The notes under the pieces are model-generated. The model saw only the letters and a list, made by a program, of their open reading frames with translations. It was not told the DNA's origin and ran no database searches. Source: Zantedeschia hybrid cultivar (taxonomy: Eukaryota > Streptophyta > Magnoliopsida > Alismatales > Araceae). Taken from it: a DNA stretch of 64,000 nt. The position numbers were made by a program, and so were the translations under genes. Position 1 is the stretch's first letter, and each line of letters starts with the position of its first letter. Where the stretch lies: the NCBI GenBank assembly GCA_030544215.1, contig JARZZO010000011.1, positions 916,001-980,000 of the forward strand, written 5' to 3'. This document shows positions 1 to 12,983 of the stretch, in pieces.

Positions 1-809
1 AATGATGTGTGATTGATTGATTTTCTAGTTATTTAGGTAGTAAATCATCATGTTTAAAATCTGGAACTAAAAAATCTGCATGAGTTGATTATTTACTACT
101 TTTACCCTGTTTGAGGAGGATTCAACCCAGAAAATCTTCCTGCAAAACTGTTTTTGCGAACTGAAAAGCGTCCAAGAGCACTGACGCGTTTCAAACCGCG
201 TCAACACACCCAGACGCCTTTCAGTCTTCATATCTTCTCTACTGTCTGCATCTGTTTCTGCGAAAGAATGAAGTTCTGTTTTGAATAGCGTCAACTACCA
301 TCGACGCGATTCAGACAGTTTCTTAGTTATTTTTCAGTTCTCAGATTTCTGTGGCTTGAGTGCTAACTACCTATTATTATTAAGCATTAGGGGCCATCCA
401 GGCCGTAGGACATACGCATTGAGGCAAATACCCTCCTTTTCTTAGGAACACATTACCTGACGTCAGCAACTCTCTCTGATTGGGTTGGTCCCTTGATCAG
501 ACTAGAGAAGTTGACGTTGAGACCTCCATAAGTCCCCAAAATCAAGGTATTCCTCCTTGATCATCGGGCTGGTTGTACCAATTGAAGTCCCGGTTATATT
601 CTGAAAGCGTTGTGAGAGAAAGCCCTAGAGAATAACGATGGAAATTGAACTGAAACTAGGATCCTTTCCTTGAGAGAATTTGAGGTTTAATTGAATCCAA
701 ATAACTCAAAAAAGGAATCTTAAAATTACGTTAAGCATCCACTTGTTTGATTAATCTCTGTGCAACTTGTTTGTCAAATCTTTAAAAAAAAAAAAAAGAA
801 TCTAACATC
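1..809 (+). other. Non-coding leader of the Tat element upstream of gag
   Basis: No convincing coding sequence. It holds three of the 34-bp dyad sites (161-314) and an A-run at 783-796 just before the first gag ATG. It does not visibly match the 3' LTR at 16,836-18,050, so it is more likely internal leader than 5' LTR. A primer-binding site could not be recognised. Confidence 0.55.
161..314. repeat. Dyad-site cluster 1 (three sites)
   Basis: Three copies of an inverted arm pair around GCGTC and GACGC, cores at 168-172/183-187, 198-202/213-217 and 288-292/303-307. Each has exactly 10 bp between the cores. They lie in the leader upstream of gag. Function unknown; see the findings. Confidence 0.8.
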
Positions 810-3800
810 ATGCTGCTACGATCAGGCAGGGACTTGAGTATGGCTCAAGACGCCATCATCAACTACGAGGGAAATGCTAATGCCCCTCGCGATTCGGACT
901 ACAACTATGAGAACGGGAGAGATGCTGATGCCTCCCGTAGTTCTATCCCCATTCCATATCGTCTGGATGAGAATGTTCGGACACCTCTTTTAAATCCACG
1001 TGATCAATATCCTGATCCTCCCCGCATGAATATGCGATTCCTAATCCCGATCTTGAGGGGGATATGAATCAGAATGATCCATCATCTTCTGATCATACGG
1101 ATCTTATCAATGCTTTGGGAGTTCTTGCCTCCCGTCTGGACCCTCAGCAATTCGAGGCGATCCAGTCTATTCTGAAGGGGAAGGCACCCATGCAGCCTGC
1201 CGAGCCGAACCCTGTGGCTCCCCCTGCTGTTCCTCAGCAACCTTCCTTTCCTCCTCCTTATATCCATCAGGCCGTGGAGGGCCTTCATATTACTTCTCGG
1301 CCAGCTGGGCCGCAACTTTCATTCTCTAGGCAACCGGCTAGACCGCAAACGCCTGCTTATCAAAATGCTCTCGGGTATGGCGGAAGCTCTGCCGGACCTC
1401 CGCTTTATTGTCCCCCATGTCCAACGTACTCTAGGCAGCAGGCCTACCAAGTACCTCCCCCTCCTCCTCCTCCTCAGGCAGATCTGACCACACAAGCATT
1501 GCTGGCCAAAATGGAGCGTATGGATGAGCAATTTAACAACCTCCAGAAAATGATGGGGGTCAAAGCTGTACCAGAAATCAACTTACCCAGCCTGCCAGTT
1601 TTCCATCTGCCACCCTCTGAAATGCCAGTGTACCGGAAGTACAACGGTACTGGTAACCCCTTCACACATATGAAGGAGTTTATGTATGAATCCTCTTTTT
1701 GGCAGAACGACAAGAGGTCGTTGGCCTTTTTGTTCAGGAGATCTCTAGAGGGACCGGCCCTCGAGTGGTTCTTTTTCTTGGAACCCTCAGAAGTAGAGGA
1801 CTACGGTATCGTTTCACGCAAATTTATTCAACGGTACCAGGACAGAGTTGCACCCTCCTTGTCCATCACTGACCTCATTGCAGAAAAGATGAAGCCTGAT
1901 GAGGAGTTTGTCAGTTTTGCTGACAGGTGGCGCGGCCTAGCTGAAAAGGTAAAGGATCACTTGTCCGAGTCCGAACAAGTGAAAATGTTGATTTCCAACG
2001 CCACGCCCCAGTTCAAGCTCGTCCTCTCCCTGAACAATCTGACCAACATGGCAGAGCTCTATAAAAGAGCACGGTACTGCCAGAATGCTTTTAAGGACGC
2101 TACATTCTCTAGCGTCTTTAATCCTCACAAACCTAGCAGGCCTCCACCTCGGAAGCCTGCAGTGCCGAACTCTCCCAGCACAGGTCCGACTACTGGGGGC
2201 ACGCTCTCTCATGAGCAAGTCAGTAGCATGAACAATAACTCGCCCTAGTTCCTGAGGAGTCAGCAGCAGTACCAGAGGCCACAGCAGCCGAACCAGCAAG
2301 GGTACAGGCAGCAGCAGAGCCCCCATTATCAGCAACAGTATCAACGGCCCCAGCAGCCGAATCAGAACCAGAACCAGCATCAGCCACAGCAGCCGCCACA
2401 AAGGCAATTGCAGTACCAGCAGCCCCAGCAACAGTAATATCCCCAACAACAGCAATATCAGCCGCGCGCACCGCCGGCATACCACAATGTCCCTCCTCCT
2501 GGTGATTATAACCAGCCGAGAAGACCTCCAGGCCCGAAGAGGGCGGAATACCCTGTCCTCCCAGAATCCTTGGCCGATATCTTCAGTGCCCTAATGGCAG
2601 CTAATGCCTTAGTCTTGCCAAGGGAAAAGGCCGTCTGGCCTCAAAATGCCGACACGTCCAGGTATTGCTATTTCCATAGGCAACCTGGGCATACTATTGA
2701 CACCTGCTTCCAATTCAGAAATTATATTCATGATCTCAACGAGCAGGGCGGCATAGACTGGGAGGAGATGAAAAAGTATATATCAGCCCTGAAGGCGAGA
2801 AGACCGCAACAGCAGCAGCAGCAGCAGCAAGTAAGACCACCAGCACAGGCAGCACCGCCACCAAATATGGGCATAGTGCAGAACCCGCTCCCGGAGCACC
2901 AGAACCAAAACCAAGTTGCCCCTATTCTGACGAACAGCTAGTCTGGGGCTAGTCGTGGGCAACAGTGGAGGATAGAAGACTCTTCTTCTCTTTATTCAAC
3001 GGGTCACGTTCAGAGTACCGCAGAACAACCACCACGCCGCACCATCCGCATACCTAGGCCACAACCCATTACCATCACCCCTCTACCGACACCCACATAG
3101 CACTCGCCCGCACCCAATAACCCATTACCGCCACCCGCTTTCCTTAAGCCCATCATGCCCCATACCACTATGCCTCCACCATATAATCCACCACAAACCA
3201 ACTACGCACCCCTTTTACCATCTAGGCCATTACTCCGCGTACCATTCCCTACTTCGCCCATTACCACCACCACCTACCCAGATACGCCCTTACCATCCAG
3301 ACCGCTATTACGCGTCCCATTCCCCACTTCACCAACCACTTACCCATCCACCATCCAATCATCTAGGCCCTTAATCCGCACCATGCCACCACCACCTAAC
3401 CCTACCCCATCACCTACATATCAACCCTCCGCACCGCTTACGCCACTCGACTCTGCGGTACTCAAGGTGTCACCTGGATCCTCCACGGTTGAGGAACATG
3501 CGCTCCGAAGTGGAAGGATTTTCAACAAAATCTTCCCTCAGTCCACAGTCAGAGACGGCCCATCACAGCCGACTGAGGAAGCCCATAATGAAGAGAGTGC
3601 ACCAGGCACTCAATATGACTTGTTGAAACATCTGGACAGAACACCGGCACGGATCACCGTACTTGAATTGATCAAAAGGTCCAAGATTCACCAAGAAGCC
3701 TTAATGGAATACCTACAGAAGGTGATGGTCAACGAGGACGTGCCGGTAGAGAAAATTGCAGCACTACTAGTTCCTCAGGGGGATCAGCCCTCTATTACAT

Positions 3801-5431
3801 TCCACACATCGGAACTAGCACCGCCAGCCGCCAGAAGCATGGTTCTGAGCATCACGGTCAATATCTGCAAGAAGGCCGTGGATGCGTGCCTGGTTGACAC
3901 GGGGGCTTCAATCAATGTTCTACCTTCGAAGACCCTAGAGCTGTGCGGTGTGCCCAAGGAGAAGTGGCTGCCTAGCCCCATTTCAGTTACAGCATATGAC
4001 AACTCTACCCGTTCCCCTCTGGGAATGGTTTATTTAAAAGTGGAGCTAGGTCCCGTAAGTCATGCAGAGGTTGAATTTCACATTCTCGAAATTGACCCTT
4101 CTATAAATGCCATTCTAGGACGTCCTTACATTAAAACTCTTGAGGTGATTCCTTCTACGAATCACCAATGCCTCAAATTCCCTTTCAAAGGACGAATTAT
4201 TAAAGTGACGAGCATGCCGACCCTTGCTGCTGCTCATACATTGAATGTTAAATCTGCTGTTTTACCTGGCCGACAACCTTTTCTATCAGTATTACAGGTC
4301 TACCGTCCAGTGGCTGATCCTTTGAAAGCCGCCACCATTTCTCCATACCCATTAAATGCTATCAAAAGGGGGAAGTGCATGAGTACCCCAGGATGGAGAA
4401 TCATGATGAAGAACGGCTATCAGCCTGGGAAAGGTCTGGGCACACAGTTGCAAGGCAGGACCACTCCTGTTAAAGATCATCGAGCAGCACCTGGAAGCGG
4501 TCTGGGCTACAGGCCGAGGAGATTAAAACAAGACAGGGTTCAGCAAGAAGAGGGTCAGGAAATCTTGGAGACAATGTCTACACCACCTAAAGAAGGCCGA
4601 GATTTCTTAACATGGACCCTATATACACACTTTGTAAAAGGGCCCATACTTAGTCACGACAACACGGTGGTCATTACTTCATGTTTTGACCTCCATGACA
4701 TATATGGGAGAGACTTGGCCAGACATTGTTATGAACTACTTACGTACCAATCCTTAGAGGCTCTGCGGCCTATGAAAAGGAGGAAATTCCATGACCCCGA
4801 ATGTGAATGGTACAGATGGTTCGATCTGAGGGACCTCTACATAGCACTGAACATATTATTCCTAGATCCTGCAGAACCCAAGTGGCCGCCGCAGATCGAC
4901 GAGCTGATTGAAGGTCCTGGTGCCATCTTTGATAAGCGGATATTGCTATCGGAAGAAACCGATGAAGGGGAGCCAGATGACCCCTATGAAGCTGGTTATA
5001 CAACAGATATGCTCTGGAAGGGGACATATCATTCCCATATCTTTATGCTCCATACTCTATTCCGCACACTGCTCTTGACCCCGACTTGGTCGCGGGTCAT
5101 TACTGAAGATATTACACGGGCTTCGCCCGTTATGATCACTGTGTCCCCTTGGGACCTCATTCTATCCCCTCCTCTCGACCTAGAGAGGATGTATGATCTG
5201 ATCTGGGACATATTGCTATATGATCCCCCTAATCCTTTGGCCTTGGTGCCGCTTCCTCCGTCTGATCCTCCTTCCATTTGTATACATTCTTGCTTTATGT
5301 TTAACTCCTCGATGGTCCAAAAAAAAACGCCAATTTGGCAACAAATTCTTCCCAAATCCTCATCGAGGAAACATCTTACTTGTCCGATTGCCCCCTATCG
5401 CGCAGGTCCGTCGGTCAAGATTCTCTCTTAG
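810..5431 (+). pseudogene. gag-pro: gag-protease polyprotein of the Tat element, with G-patch domain, broken
   Basis: Encodes the capsid-like Gag and the aspartic protease that package element RNA and cut the polyprotein in cytoplasmic particles. The reading starts at ATG 810; the frame changes near 1,040-1,064, so the main frame begins at 1,064. A retrotransposon Gag domain lies at about 1,660-2,080. Q/P-rich spacers and a CYFHRQPGH-type C/H cluster (2,666-2,707) follow. The protease active site DTGAS is at about 3,897, with an ILGRPY flap-like motif near 4,110. A G-patch-like segment (GWRIMMKNGYQPGKGLG) is at about 4,390-4,510. In-frame stops at 2,246, 2,435, 2,939 and 3,098 break the frame. 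A frameshift to the pol frame occurs near the A9 run at 5,319-5,327. Domain identities are confident; the exact protease and G-patch limits are approximate. Confidence 0.85.
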
Positions 5432-8400
5432 ATCTACTCTGTCCCTCCCCACGGGAGGATTCCCCTGTATTTCCACTTGTATCCCAGGATTTTCATCCTG
5501 CTTCATCTTCATTAGGTTATGATAGGCAGTTTAGTGAAGTTAGGCAGTCCAGTTTTAGGCAGATTAGTCAGGTTAGGAAGTATAGGAAGCCTAAGGGTAG
5601 GCAAATTCCAGATAGATACCTCCGGGACTTAGCTGATAAATGTTCTTCTTGCTCTTTAATCCCTCAGCTTTTAGAAGATCTAATTCAGATGCCAGAAGAT
5701 TGTACGGACGATGAGTCAGTTAATGATGGGTATGGGGTATATGAGTTAGTGCATGGAAAAGACCCCATTATTGAAGATGAGGAAGATGATGAGGACGCGG
5801 CTGAGGCGTATGCCAGTGGAGTGAAGAGATTTGATGAACCCTCAGCTGCCGTAGAAAAGCCCACCAAAGAAATAAACTTAGGGACTGAAGACGAACCTAA
5901 GGTTGTCCTCATCAGCAAAAATCTTTCTACAGAGGATGAGAAGGCAATGGTACAAGTACTTAAGGATTATAAGCACACTTTCGCCTGGAGTTATGAAGAT
6001 ATGCCAGGGCTAGACTCATCTTTAGTTGAACACAGGTTAACATTAAAAGATGGAGCTAGTCCGGTCAAGCAGAAATTAAGGCGATTCCACCCACAAATGG
6101 CTCTAAAGATGAAGGAAGAGGTCGATAAATTGCACAAAGCCAAATTTATTAGAGTTGTCATTTATCCACAATGGGTGGCCAATATAGTCCCGGTTATGAA
6201 AAAGGACGGAAAGGTCAGGATCTGCATTGACTTCCGCGATTTGAACCGGGCATGTCCTAAAGACGATTTTCTATTGCCTCATATTGATGTACTCATCGAT
6301 AACACTGCTGGCTATAAAACGTTATCGTTTATGGATGGATTTTCAGGATACAACCAGATTAAGCTGGCAGAAGAGGATTAAGAAAAGACCTCATTCACTA
6401 CACCTTGGGGAACATATTGCTATGTTGTCATGCCATTTGGATTGAAGAATGCTGGAGCCACTTATCAGAGGGCTATGATGGCAATATTTCATGACATGAT
6501 GCATATAGATCTGGAAGTGTATGTGGATGATTTATTGGTTAAGTCTAAAACAAAGGCTGAGCACGCCAAAGTTTTGGCAAGGGTATTAGAGAGATCGAGA
6601 GAGTATCAGTTAAAGATGAACCCCAAGAAATGTGTATTCGGGGTATCTTCAGGAAAATTGCTTGGATTCATTGTCAGCAAACGGGGAATTGAGATCGATC
6701 CCAATAAGGCGAAGGCTATCAGAGAAATGCCACCTCCCAAAAACTTGAAAGAATTGAGAGGATTAATTGGGAGGTTGCAATTTATTCGCCGTTTTGTCTC
6801 CCAGCACTCACAAAGGTGTAAGCCGTTCTACGAGCTTACCAAGCCATGAGTCAAATTCAATTGGGACGATAAGTGTCAGGAGGCATTTGATGGATTAAAG
6901 GACTATTTGGCAAGTCCTCCTGTTTTGAGGCCACCATCTCCAGGCAAACCATTGATACTTTATATTTCAGTCCTGGATGATGCAGTGGGGGGTGTCCTAG
7001 CACAAGAAGATGAAGAAGGAAAGGAGAGGGCAGCCTACTATCTCTCTAAACTTCTCAACCCCGCTGAACAGAGTTACACGGCGATGGAGAAAACATGTGC
7101 AGCATTGGTTTGGGTTGTTCAGAAATTGAAGCATTATTTTCTGGCCCATGAAGTCCACCTCATCGCTAGGATGAATCCGATCAAATTCCTTCTGGAGAAA
7201 TCTGTTCTTACTGATAGGTTAGCGCGATGGCAAAGCTTTCTATCTCAACTCGATATCATTTACATTCAGCAGAAAGCGATCAAGGGCTATGCCATAGCAG
7301 AACATCTCGCTCATCATCCCCTTCCTCGATTTGATCCAGTGCGATCAGAGTTTCCGGATGAGGAACTGATGTCCGTAAATCAAATCAGAGATGATATGTG
7401 GACTCTGCATTTTGACAGAGCTCTGAATTCTCATGGAAAGGGTATTGGAATCGTTCTGTTATCACCTGAAGGTGTCACCATTCCACAAGTCTTTCAGCTT
7501 GATTTTCCAGTCACCAACAACATAGCTGAATATGAAGCACTTCTTGCTGGCCTCGAGGCTGCTCATTTTCATGGTGCCACTAAACTCAGGATTGTGGGTG
7601 ATAGCCAACTAATTCTTCGCCAAGTGCTGACCAAGTATCGAACTCTTGATCCTAAGCTCAAGCCTTATCAAGAACTTACTTCTGCATACTCAAAGCTTTT
7701 CACAAAATTGATCTTTGTCCATGTCCCTAGAAATCAAAACATCCTAGCTGACGCTCTAGCTTCACTTGCATCTTCCCTTGATTTTCCGATCAGCAAGCAA
7801 TCTGAATCAATCATAGTTCATAGGCGTCTTTCACCCGCCGTGAAAGACCCTTCATTTCTTAGAACTAAGGAGAAATTGCTGAAGAAATTCAGAGATGGGA
7901 GTATTGTGGAGAAAAGAGAAATCATGTTGATAGAGCTGTTAGAAGAGATGGATGAGGAACATAAGCCATGGTATTATGAAATTGCAAAATATTGTGAAGA
8001 TCAATCGTATCCTAAGTAAGCTACAACTAAGGAGAAAAGGGCTATCAGGAGAGTTGCTCAACGATACACCTTAGTTGGAGGAGCATTATATAAGAGAGGT
8101 TTTGATGGAGTTCTTCTGAGATGTCTAGACGAAGATGAGCTTTGGAAGGTTATGGAAGGAGCTCATAGTGGAGTTTGTGGTGGCCATGTTAATGGACAGA
8201 TGCTAGCAAAGAAAATCCTTAGACAAGGATTTTATTGGCCAACCATGGAAGAAGATTGTGTAGGATATGTCCGTAGGTGTGCCAAGTGTCAACTTCACGC
8301 CGACAAAATTCATTCTCCTGCATCTTCACTCCATCTTGTTTCTTCCCCATGGCCTTTCTCCATGTGGGCTTTCGACATTATTGGACCTCTTGGTAACCCA

Positions 8401-9229
8401 GATTCCGGCATCAAGGAAAAATCTTTCATTCTCACGGCAACGGAATACTTCACCAAGTGGGCAGAAGCTGAAGCGTACACGGAAGTCAAAGCATCAACCG
8501 TCTGCAAGTTCATCATGAAGAACATCATCACAAGATTCGGAATTCCAAGTACCATCGTCACCGACAACGAACCGCAGTTCGTGTCACAAGAATTGAAGGA
8601 CCTCTGCAACAGGTATAGAATTGCATTGCATCATTCATCTCCTTATTATCCGCAAGGCAATGGCCAAGTAGAGACAACAAATAAGACTTTGATAAAAATC
8701 ATCAAAAAGACGTGTAAATCTAACAAATTCGCAGATTGGCCAGAAAAATTGGTTGAGGCTCTATGGGCCTACCGAACTTCAATCCGCAAGCCCACTGGGC
8801 AAACTCCTTATTCCCTAACGTTTGGAATGGAGGCGGTAGTTCCATACGAGATCCTTATACCGTCGCTAAGAGTACAATTGAACAATGAATTTTTCCATTG
8901 ATGAACATCGTTCAGCACTTCTTGCTCAATTGGAACTTTTAGACGAGAAAAGGTGGTCAGCTGCTAATCATGCAAAAGTTTATCAAAATAGACTAACACG
9001 TTTTTATCAAAAGAAAGTCATTGAACGTAAGTTCAAAGTCGGTGAAATGGTCGTTAAAAGAATTTTTGTAAAACCTGGTAGTCCGCATTCTAAGCTCCAA
9101 CCCAACTGGGAAGGACCTTATGTTGTATCGCACGCTTTTCCTGGTAATGCTTATCGTCTTGTTAATGCAGAAGGAGAAGAGCTAAATCATCCATGGAATG
9201 GTTTACATCTTAAGAAATATTACCCTTAG
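5335..9229 (+). pseudogene. pol: pol polyprotein: reverse transcriptase, RNase H, second RNase H, integrase; broken
   Basis: Copies element RNA into DNA and integrates it. Reverse transcriptase spans about 6,020-6,560, with MPFGLKNAGATYQR and the catalytic YVDD at 6,520-6,531 intact. The first RNase H lies at about 6,900-7,330. The second, archaeal-type RNase H lies at about 7,385-7,790, with FDRALNS in the first acidic position, NNIAEYEAL, then GDSQLI. Integrase follows: an HHCC zinc region at about 8,155-8,290, then a core with FDIIGP, TDNEPQF and QVETTNK carrying D, D, E. A C-terminal GPY/F-like segment (NWEGPYVV) sits near 9,110. Stops at 6,379, 6,847 and 8,017 and a frameshift near 8,885-8,900 make it non-functional. 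FDRALNS where related copies usually have FDG suggests drift. No chromodomain is visible, as expected for Tat. Confidence 0.9.
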
Positions 9230-9990
9230 GTTAAAGAGTCGATCAGTATGGTACAAAGACCCATGGAATCAGAAAGTTTATAAACTCAAATTTCCCAATT
9301 AGTCTGGATAACTTAATTTCAAACCCATTACTACAAACACTGACACGTTTGGTTCGTGAGTAACAAGAGATGCCAAGTCCTGAAGAATATCAAAAGCTTG
9401 ACTAAAAGTGTAAAGTACAAATCATTTATTTTAAAAGCAAAATTCTGTTTTACACTCGGCCCATGATGTTGGAACGAGGCTTAGAATAGACTCCCAAGAA
9501 TACCCACCATCTTAATAGGAGACCGTCATAAAAAAAAGGGGGGAGATCCGTTCCGAAGAAGAAAAGAAAAAAAAACATAGAAAAGCAAAAGCAAAAGGCA
9601 AAATCCAAATGTCAAATCAAAAAGGCCATTACATTACAAACGTTATATCAAGGCCATGAAATGAAACGAAAGGGAACGCAAGGTCGATAAATACCTCGGA
9701 AAGAAATGACCGAACCCCAACGGATATCAGGGTAGGAAAGGAACATCTTTTTAAGTCTTCGGAACCTTCTCATGGGCTTTCTAAACTTATTCTTCCTTTC
9801 TTCCTAAAGGGGCGTACTCCAAACTTAAGGAATGGCTTAGATTGACTAAGGGTCAAATCATCAAATGGGATCACGAATGGAAACACAAGTTCAAATACGA
9901 TGGGTTTAAGTTAAATTGTCAAAGAACAATTTGGAAATTAAGTTAATAAATGAATATGATCTTTTGATCTAAGTACCATGCTGGTCTTTT
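9230..9990. other. Non-coding spacer after pol
   Basis: A-rich, no coding signal on either strand. It separates sense pol from the antisense gene block. Purine-rich stretches near 9,530-9,600 resemble polypurine tracts, but no LTR start follows them. Confidence 0.5.
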
Positions 9991-10215
9991 AGTCAAAATT
10001 CAAAAAAAAATACATATGTCAAAATTCAAAAATACATATGTCAAAATTCAAAAAAATAAATATCAAAAATCAAAAAAAAAAAAAAACATATGTCCAAAAT
10101 CCAAAAAAATACATAGTCCAAAATTCAAAAAAAATATACATATGTCAAAATCAAAAAAAATATATATTTCAAAACCCAAACAAAAATGAATATTTCAAAA
10201 CATCAAAAAAATATT
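9991..10215 (+). repeat. Degenerate A-rich tandem repeat
   Basis: About eight imperfect copies of a roughly 25-30 bp unit containing CATATGTCAAAATTCAAAAA. Tandem repeats downstream of pol are a known habit of Tat/Retand elements. An apparent coding frame across it (K/N/Q-only) is a by-product of the repeat. Confidence 0.75.
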
Positions 10216-10355
10216 TCAATTAGCATTTGCTTATGGCATTTAGTGTGTTTCATTCCTTTTATTTTCAGTAAGCATCTGTTTGCTTGTATGTTGTATTTTG
10301 CTTAAGTTTGATTATTCTCATTACTTTTGTTAATAAAGGCTATGCCCCTTGACCA

Positions 10356-10361
10356 TTTATT
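10356..10361 (-). terminator. Possible AATAAA polyadenylation signal of antisense gene A
   Basis: The minus strand reads AATAAA about 190 nt downstream of the gene A stop at 10,554, a normal plant 3' UTR distance. Inferred from position only. Confidence 0.4.
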
Positions 10362-10553
10362 GAAGGAAAAGATTGATTGACCATTTATTTGGTCAGGCAA
10401 GGGGCTAAGCCTAAATAGATACTTAACCTGTTTGATAAGTATGTACAGGACACAAGCGCAGGAACACAAGATTGGAGCTCCAAAAGTTTCATGTATACCA
10501 TCAAAAGGCGTTTTGTACATGATACATGAAGAAGAAAGAAGATACATAAGCCC

Positions 10554-12910
10554 TCAAGGCTGGCTCTCCCCTCCGCCCTCATCCAACTGGCTTTGGGCCT
10601 CGTCAGGTGCGTCCAGTGCTGGTCCTCGGCTGGGAGGTAGAGGTGGCCCCATCGTGCTCGGCCCTGCCTGGCCGGAAGACACGGCAGCACTGGCGGTAAA
10701 AGCGCTCGTCAAACCACGCTCCTGCGCACGCTGTCGAGCACGCCTGTACCTCTCCTCCACACTCCGGCGCTCGTGCTGGGCAATCCCCAGCTGAACTCGG
10801 AGGGAGGTCATCTCTGAATCCATCTTCTAACGCTCTTGCCTCTCCCGCTCTCGCTCCTCTGTCACGACCTCCAGGCGAATCTGGAGGCGCGCAAGATCTC
10901 CAGTCGATAGCCGGGCCACCTGCTCCTCCAGGGACCGGATCCGCTCAGCATCGGCCTCAGCATGAGCCGCTGCAGCACGGGCATCCGCCTCAGCCCTCTG
11001 AAGGGCTTCCTGAAGCTCAGCAACCTGAAAGGAAGTCGTTGTTAGGCAATCAAGTAATTAAAATCAAATTCAGAAGTGAAAAGTTGAAGAACTTACCCGA
11101 GCAGCACGATCCTCCTTCGCGAGAGAAGCCCGGTGGATGGCGGAGGTGAGCTGACTCTGAAGATCAGCCAGAGCAGCGTCATGGGCGGAAGAGGATGATG
11201 ACGCTCCATAAGAAGGGGGAGCCGCCTGGGTGTAGACAGCTCGCTGCATCAAAAGATAACTGTCAGTGTCAATCGCCAAAACAGTTAATTAATTAAAATA
11301 TGCACTCATATTCATGCATACATACCAGATCGAACAATTCCTTCTGGACTTGTTCTAGCTGGGCCTCCGCATCATGTAGGCAGGCCCGGAGGTCGATGAT
11401 AACCGCATCACGTGCATCCTGCAAGTCACGCATTCATACATTCATTCACCAAACATAAATCAAGATAATAATAAAATTAAAGACGCATGAATGCATACTT
11501 ACATCGAGTGGTCGGAGGAGCCGAAGTTGATCGGCGTAGTGGGCCCGGTAATGCTGGAGGTAGCCCTCGCTACTCTCCGCACGGGACTCCACCCGTACGC
11601 CGCAGCGGTGCCAATCCTCGTACTGCTCGGGGAACTTGGCACGCCAGTCGGTGAGGGATTGCTTGCCCCTCATGTTCCTTCCCACGCCCTCCGGGACCTC
11701 CTCGTCGATCCATTCCTGGTGGAGGCCCAGGGTCCTCATCACGAGCCGGAGGCGGAGGGGCTCGATTTCGTTAAGGCAATGTAGCCACATTTGCCTCCCG
11801 AACCTCCTCCTGCCAGTCGTCACCCACGGCTGACCCTCCTCGCCCATACCAAGGTACGGGCGCCAGATCACCTGCATATAGATTAGATGCATTCATTTGT
11901 ATTTAAACAATAAAAGATTGCATTGAATAAAATTGAATAAATTAAAAACTTACCAGAAGCTCTGGATAGTCCAAGAACTGACGGCGAAGGGCCGTCAACT
12001 GGTGGTGCTGTGGAGCCGTGTCCACGATTGGCTGCCAACGGCAAGCCAATGGGACGGCACTGGGTCTCGCAATCCGCGCACTGCCGAGCGGGAAGTAATA
12101 GTAACTCCACACCTGCATTCATGAACATATAGGTTAGAAAAAAGCATAATCATATCATATTGCATGTCATAAACAAATAATGAAATAACTTAATACCTGA
12201 AGAAACGGCGAGAAGCCGCTGACAGTGGTCTCACGGTCCGGCGTGACTGCGGACAGATTGGCGAAGAGGTGGGCCAGAAGGGCCGCACCCCAGGCATACT
12301 CTCCTAGGCTATCTAAATCATCTAACAAATAAAGGAATCTACAGTGGATATGGTCGCCCTTCGTACCGAAGAGCAACCGACCGAAGAAGAAAACTAGAAA
12401 GACTCTAAGCTGTCTATCTACCTCCTCCCCCTGACTCGGATCACTACAGTATACAAGGGAGGATGACTCTGCTAGTCTATCCCTAAACTCTTCCCGGGTC
12501 TCGTCGGACCGACGCCGGGGCTCATCTAGACCTAGGGCAGCCTCTACCTCTACCCTGGGAACCATCCTAGACTCTCTGCCTAGGCTGGACACTTCTATTC
12601 CTAGCAGAGCCTCCGCCAATCCCTGATAGTTGGGGTAAGTAACCCCACTCACAGGTCGGCCCTCTACCCGGAGACCAGTGATCCTGGCCACATCCTCTAG
12701 GGTGGGGACCATATGCCCCCATGGCATTAGGAAAGCACGGCTTTCCGCATGCCACTTCTCCCGCAATGCCTGCAGGAGGACCAGATCGAGCCAAAATGGC
12801 TCGATGTCTAGAACCTCGCCGAATCCCATCCGGCGCAGGCGCGCCCTCTGGAAGTCCGGCAGCCCTCTATAAGCCCCTACCACTAAATCTTAGGAGATCC
12901 TAGCCCTCAT
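10554..12910 (-). pseudogene. Antisense gene A: plant mobile domain (PMD) protein with C-terminal coiled coil, six exons, two nonsense codons
   Basis: Runs opposite to gag-pol. Exons on the minus strand: 12910-12197, 12112-11954, 11871-11503, 11418-11326, 11243-11097, 11024-10554. Every intron is GT-AG, every junction keeps phase 0, and introns are 72-84 bp except one of about 150 bp or less. The total is 651 codons. Residues about 15-260 look like the aminotransferase-like plant mobile domain (FWLDLVLLQALREKWH, then MPWGHMVPTLEDVARITGL), a domain shared with MAIN-type and transposon proteins. Exons 3-6 add a W-rich segment and an A/E/R-rich coiled coil. In-frame stops TAA at 12,890-12,892 and TAG at 10,827-10,829 look like C-to-T changes in otherwise open frame. 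The start ATG at 12,908-12,910 follows a plausible 3' splice site, so the gene may have a 5' exon. Function unknown; PMD proteins are linked to silencing and transposons. Confidence 0.82.
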
Positions 12911-12983
12911 CACTCCCTGCAAATAAAAACAAATAAAAATAAAGTCAGCAATGAATAAAAAAAACAGGAAAATCACTTCTGTT

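Noticed and set aside
1..809. Left window end as 5' LTR of the first Tat element
   Set aside because: Apart from shared dyad sites, no alignment to the 3' LTR was visible, and no primer-binding site was found before gag.
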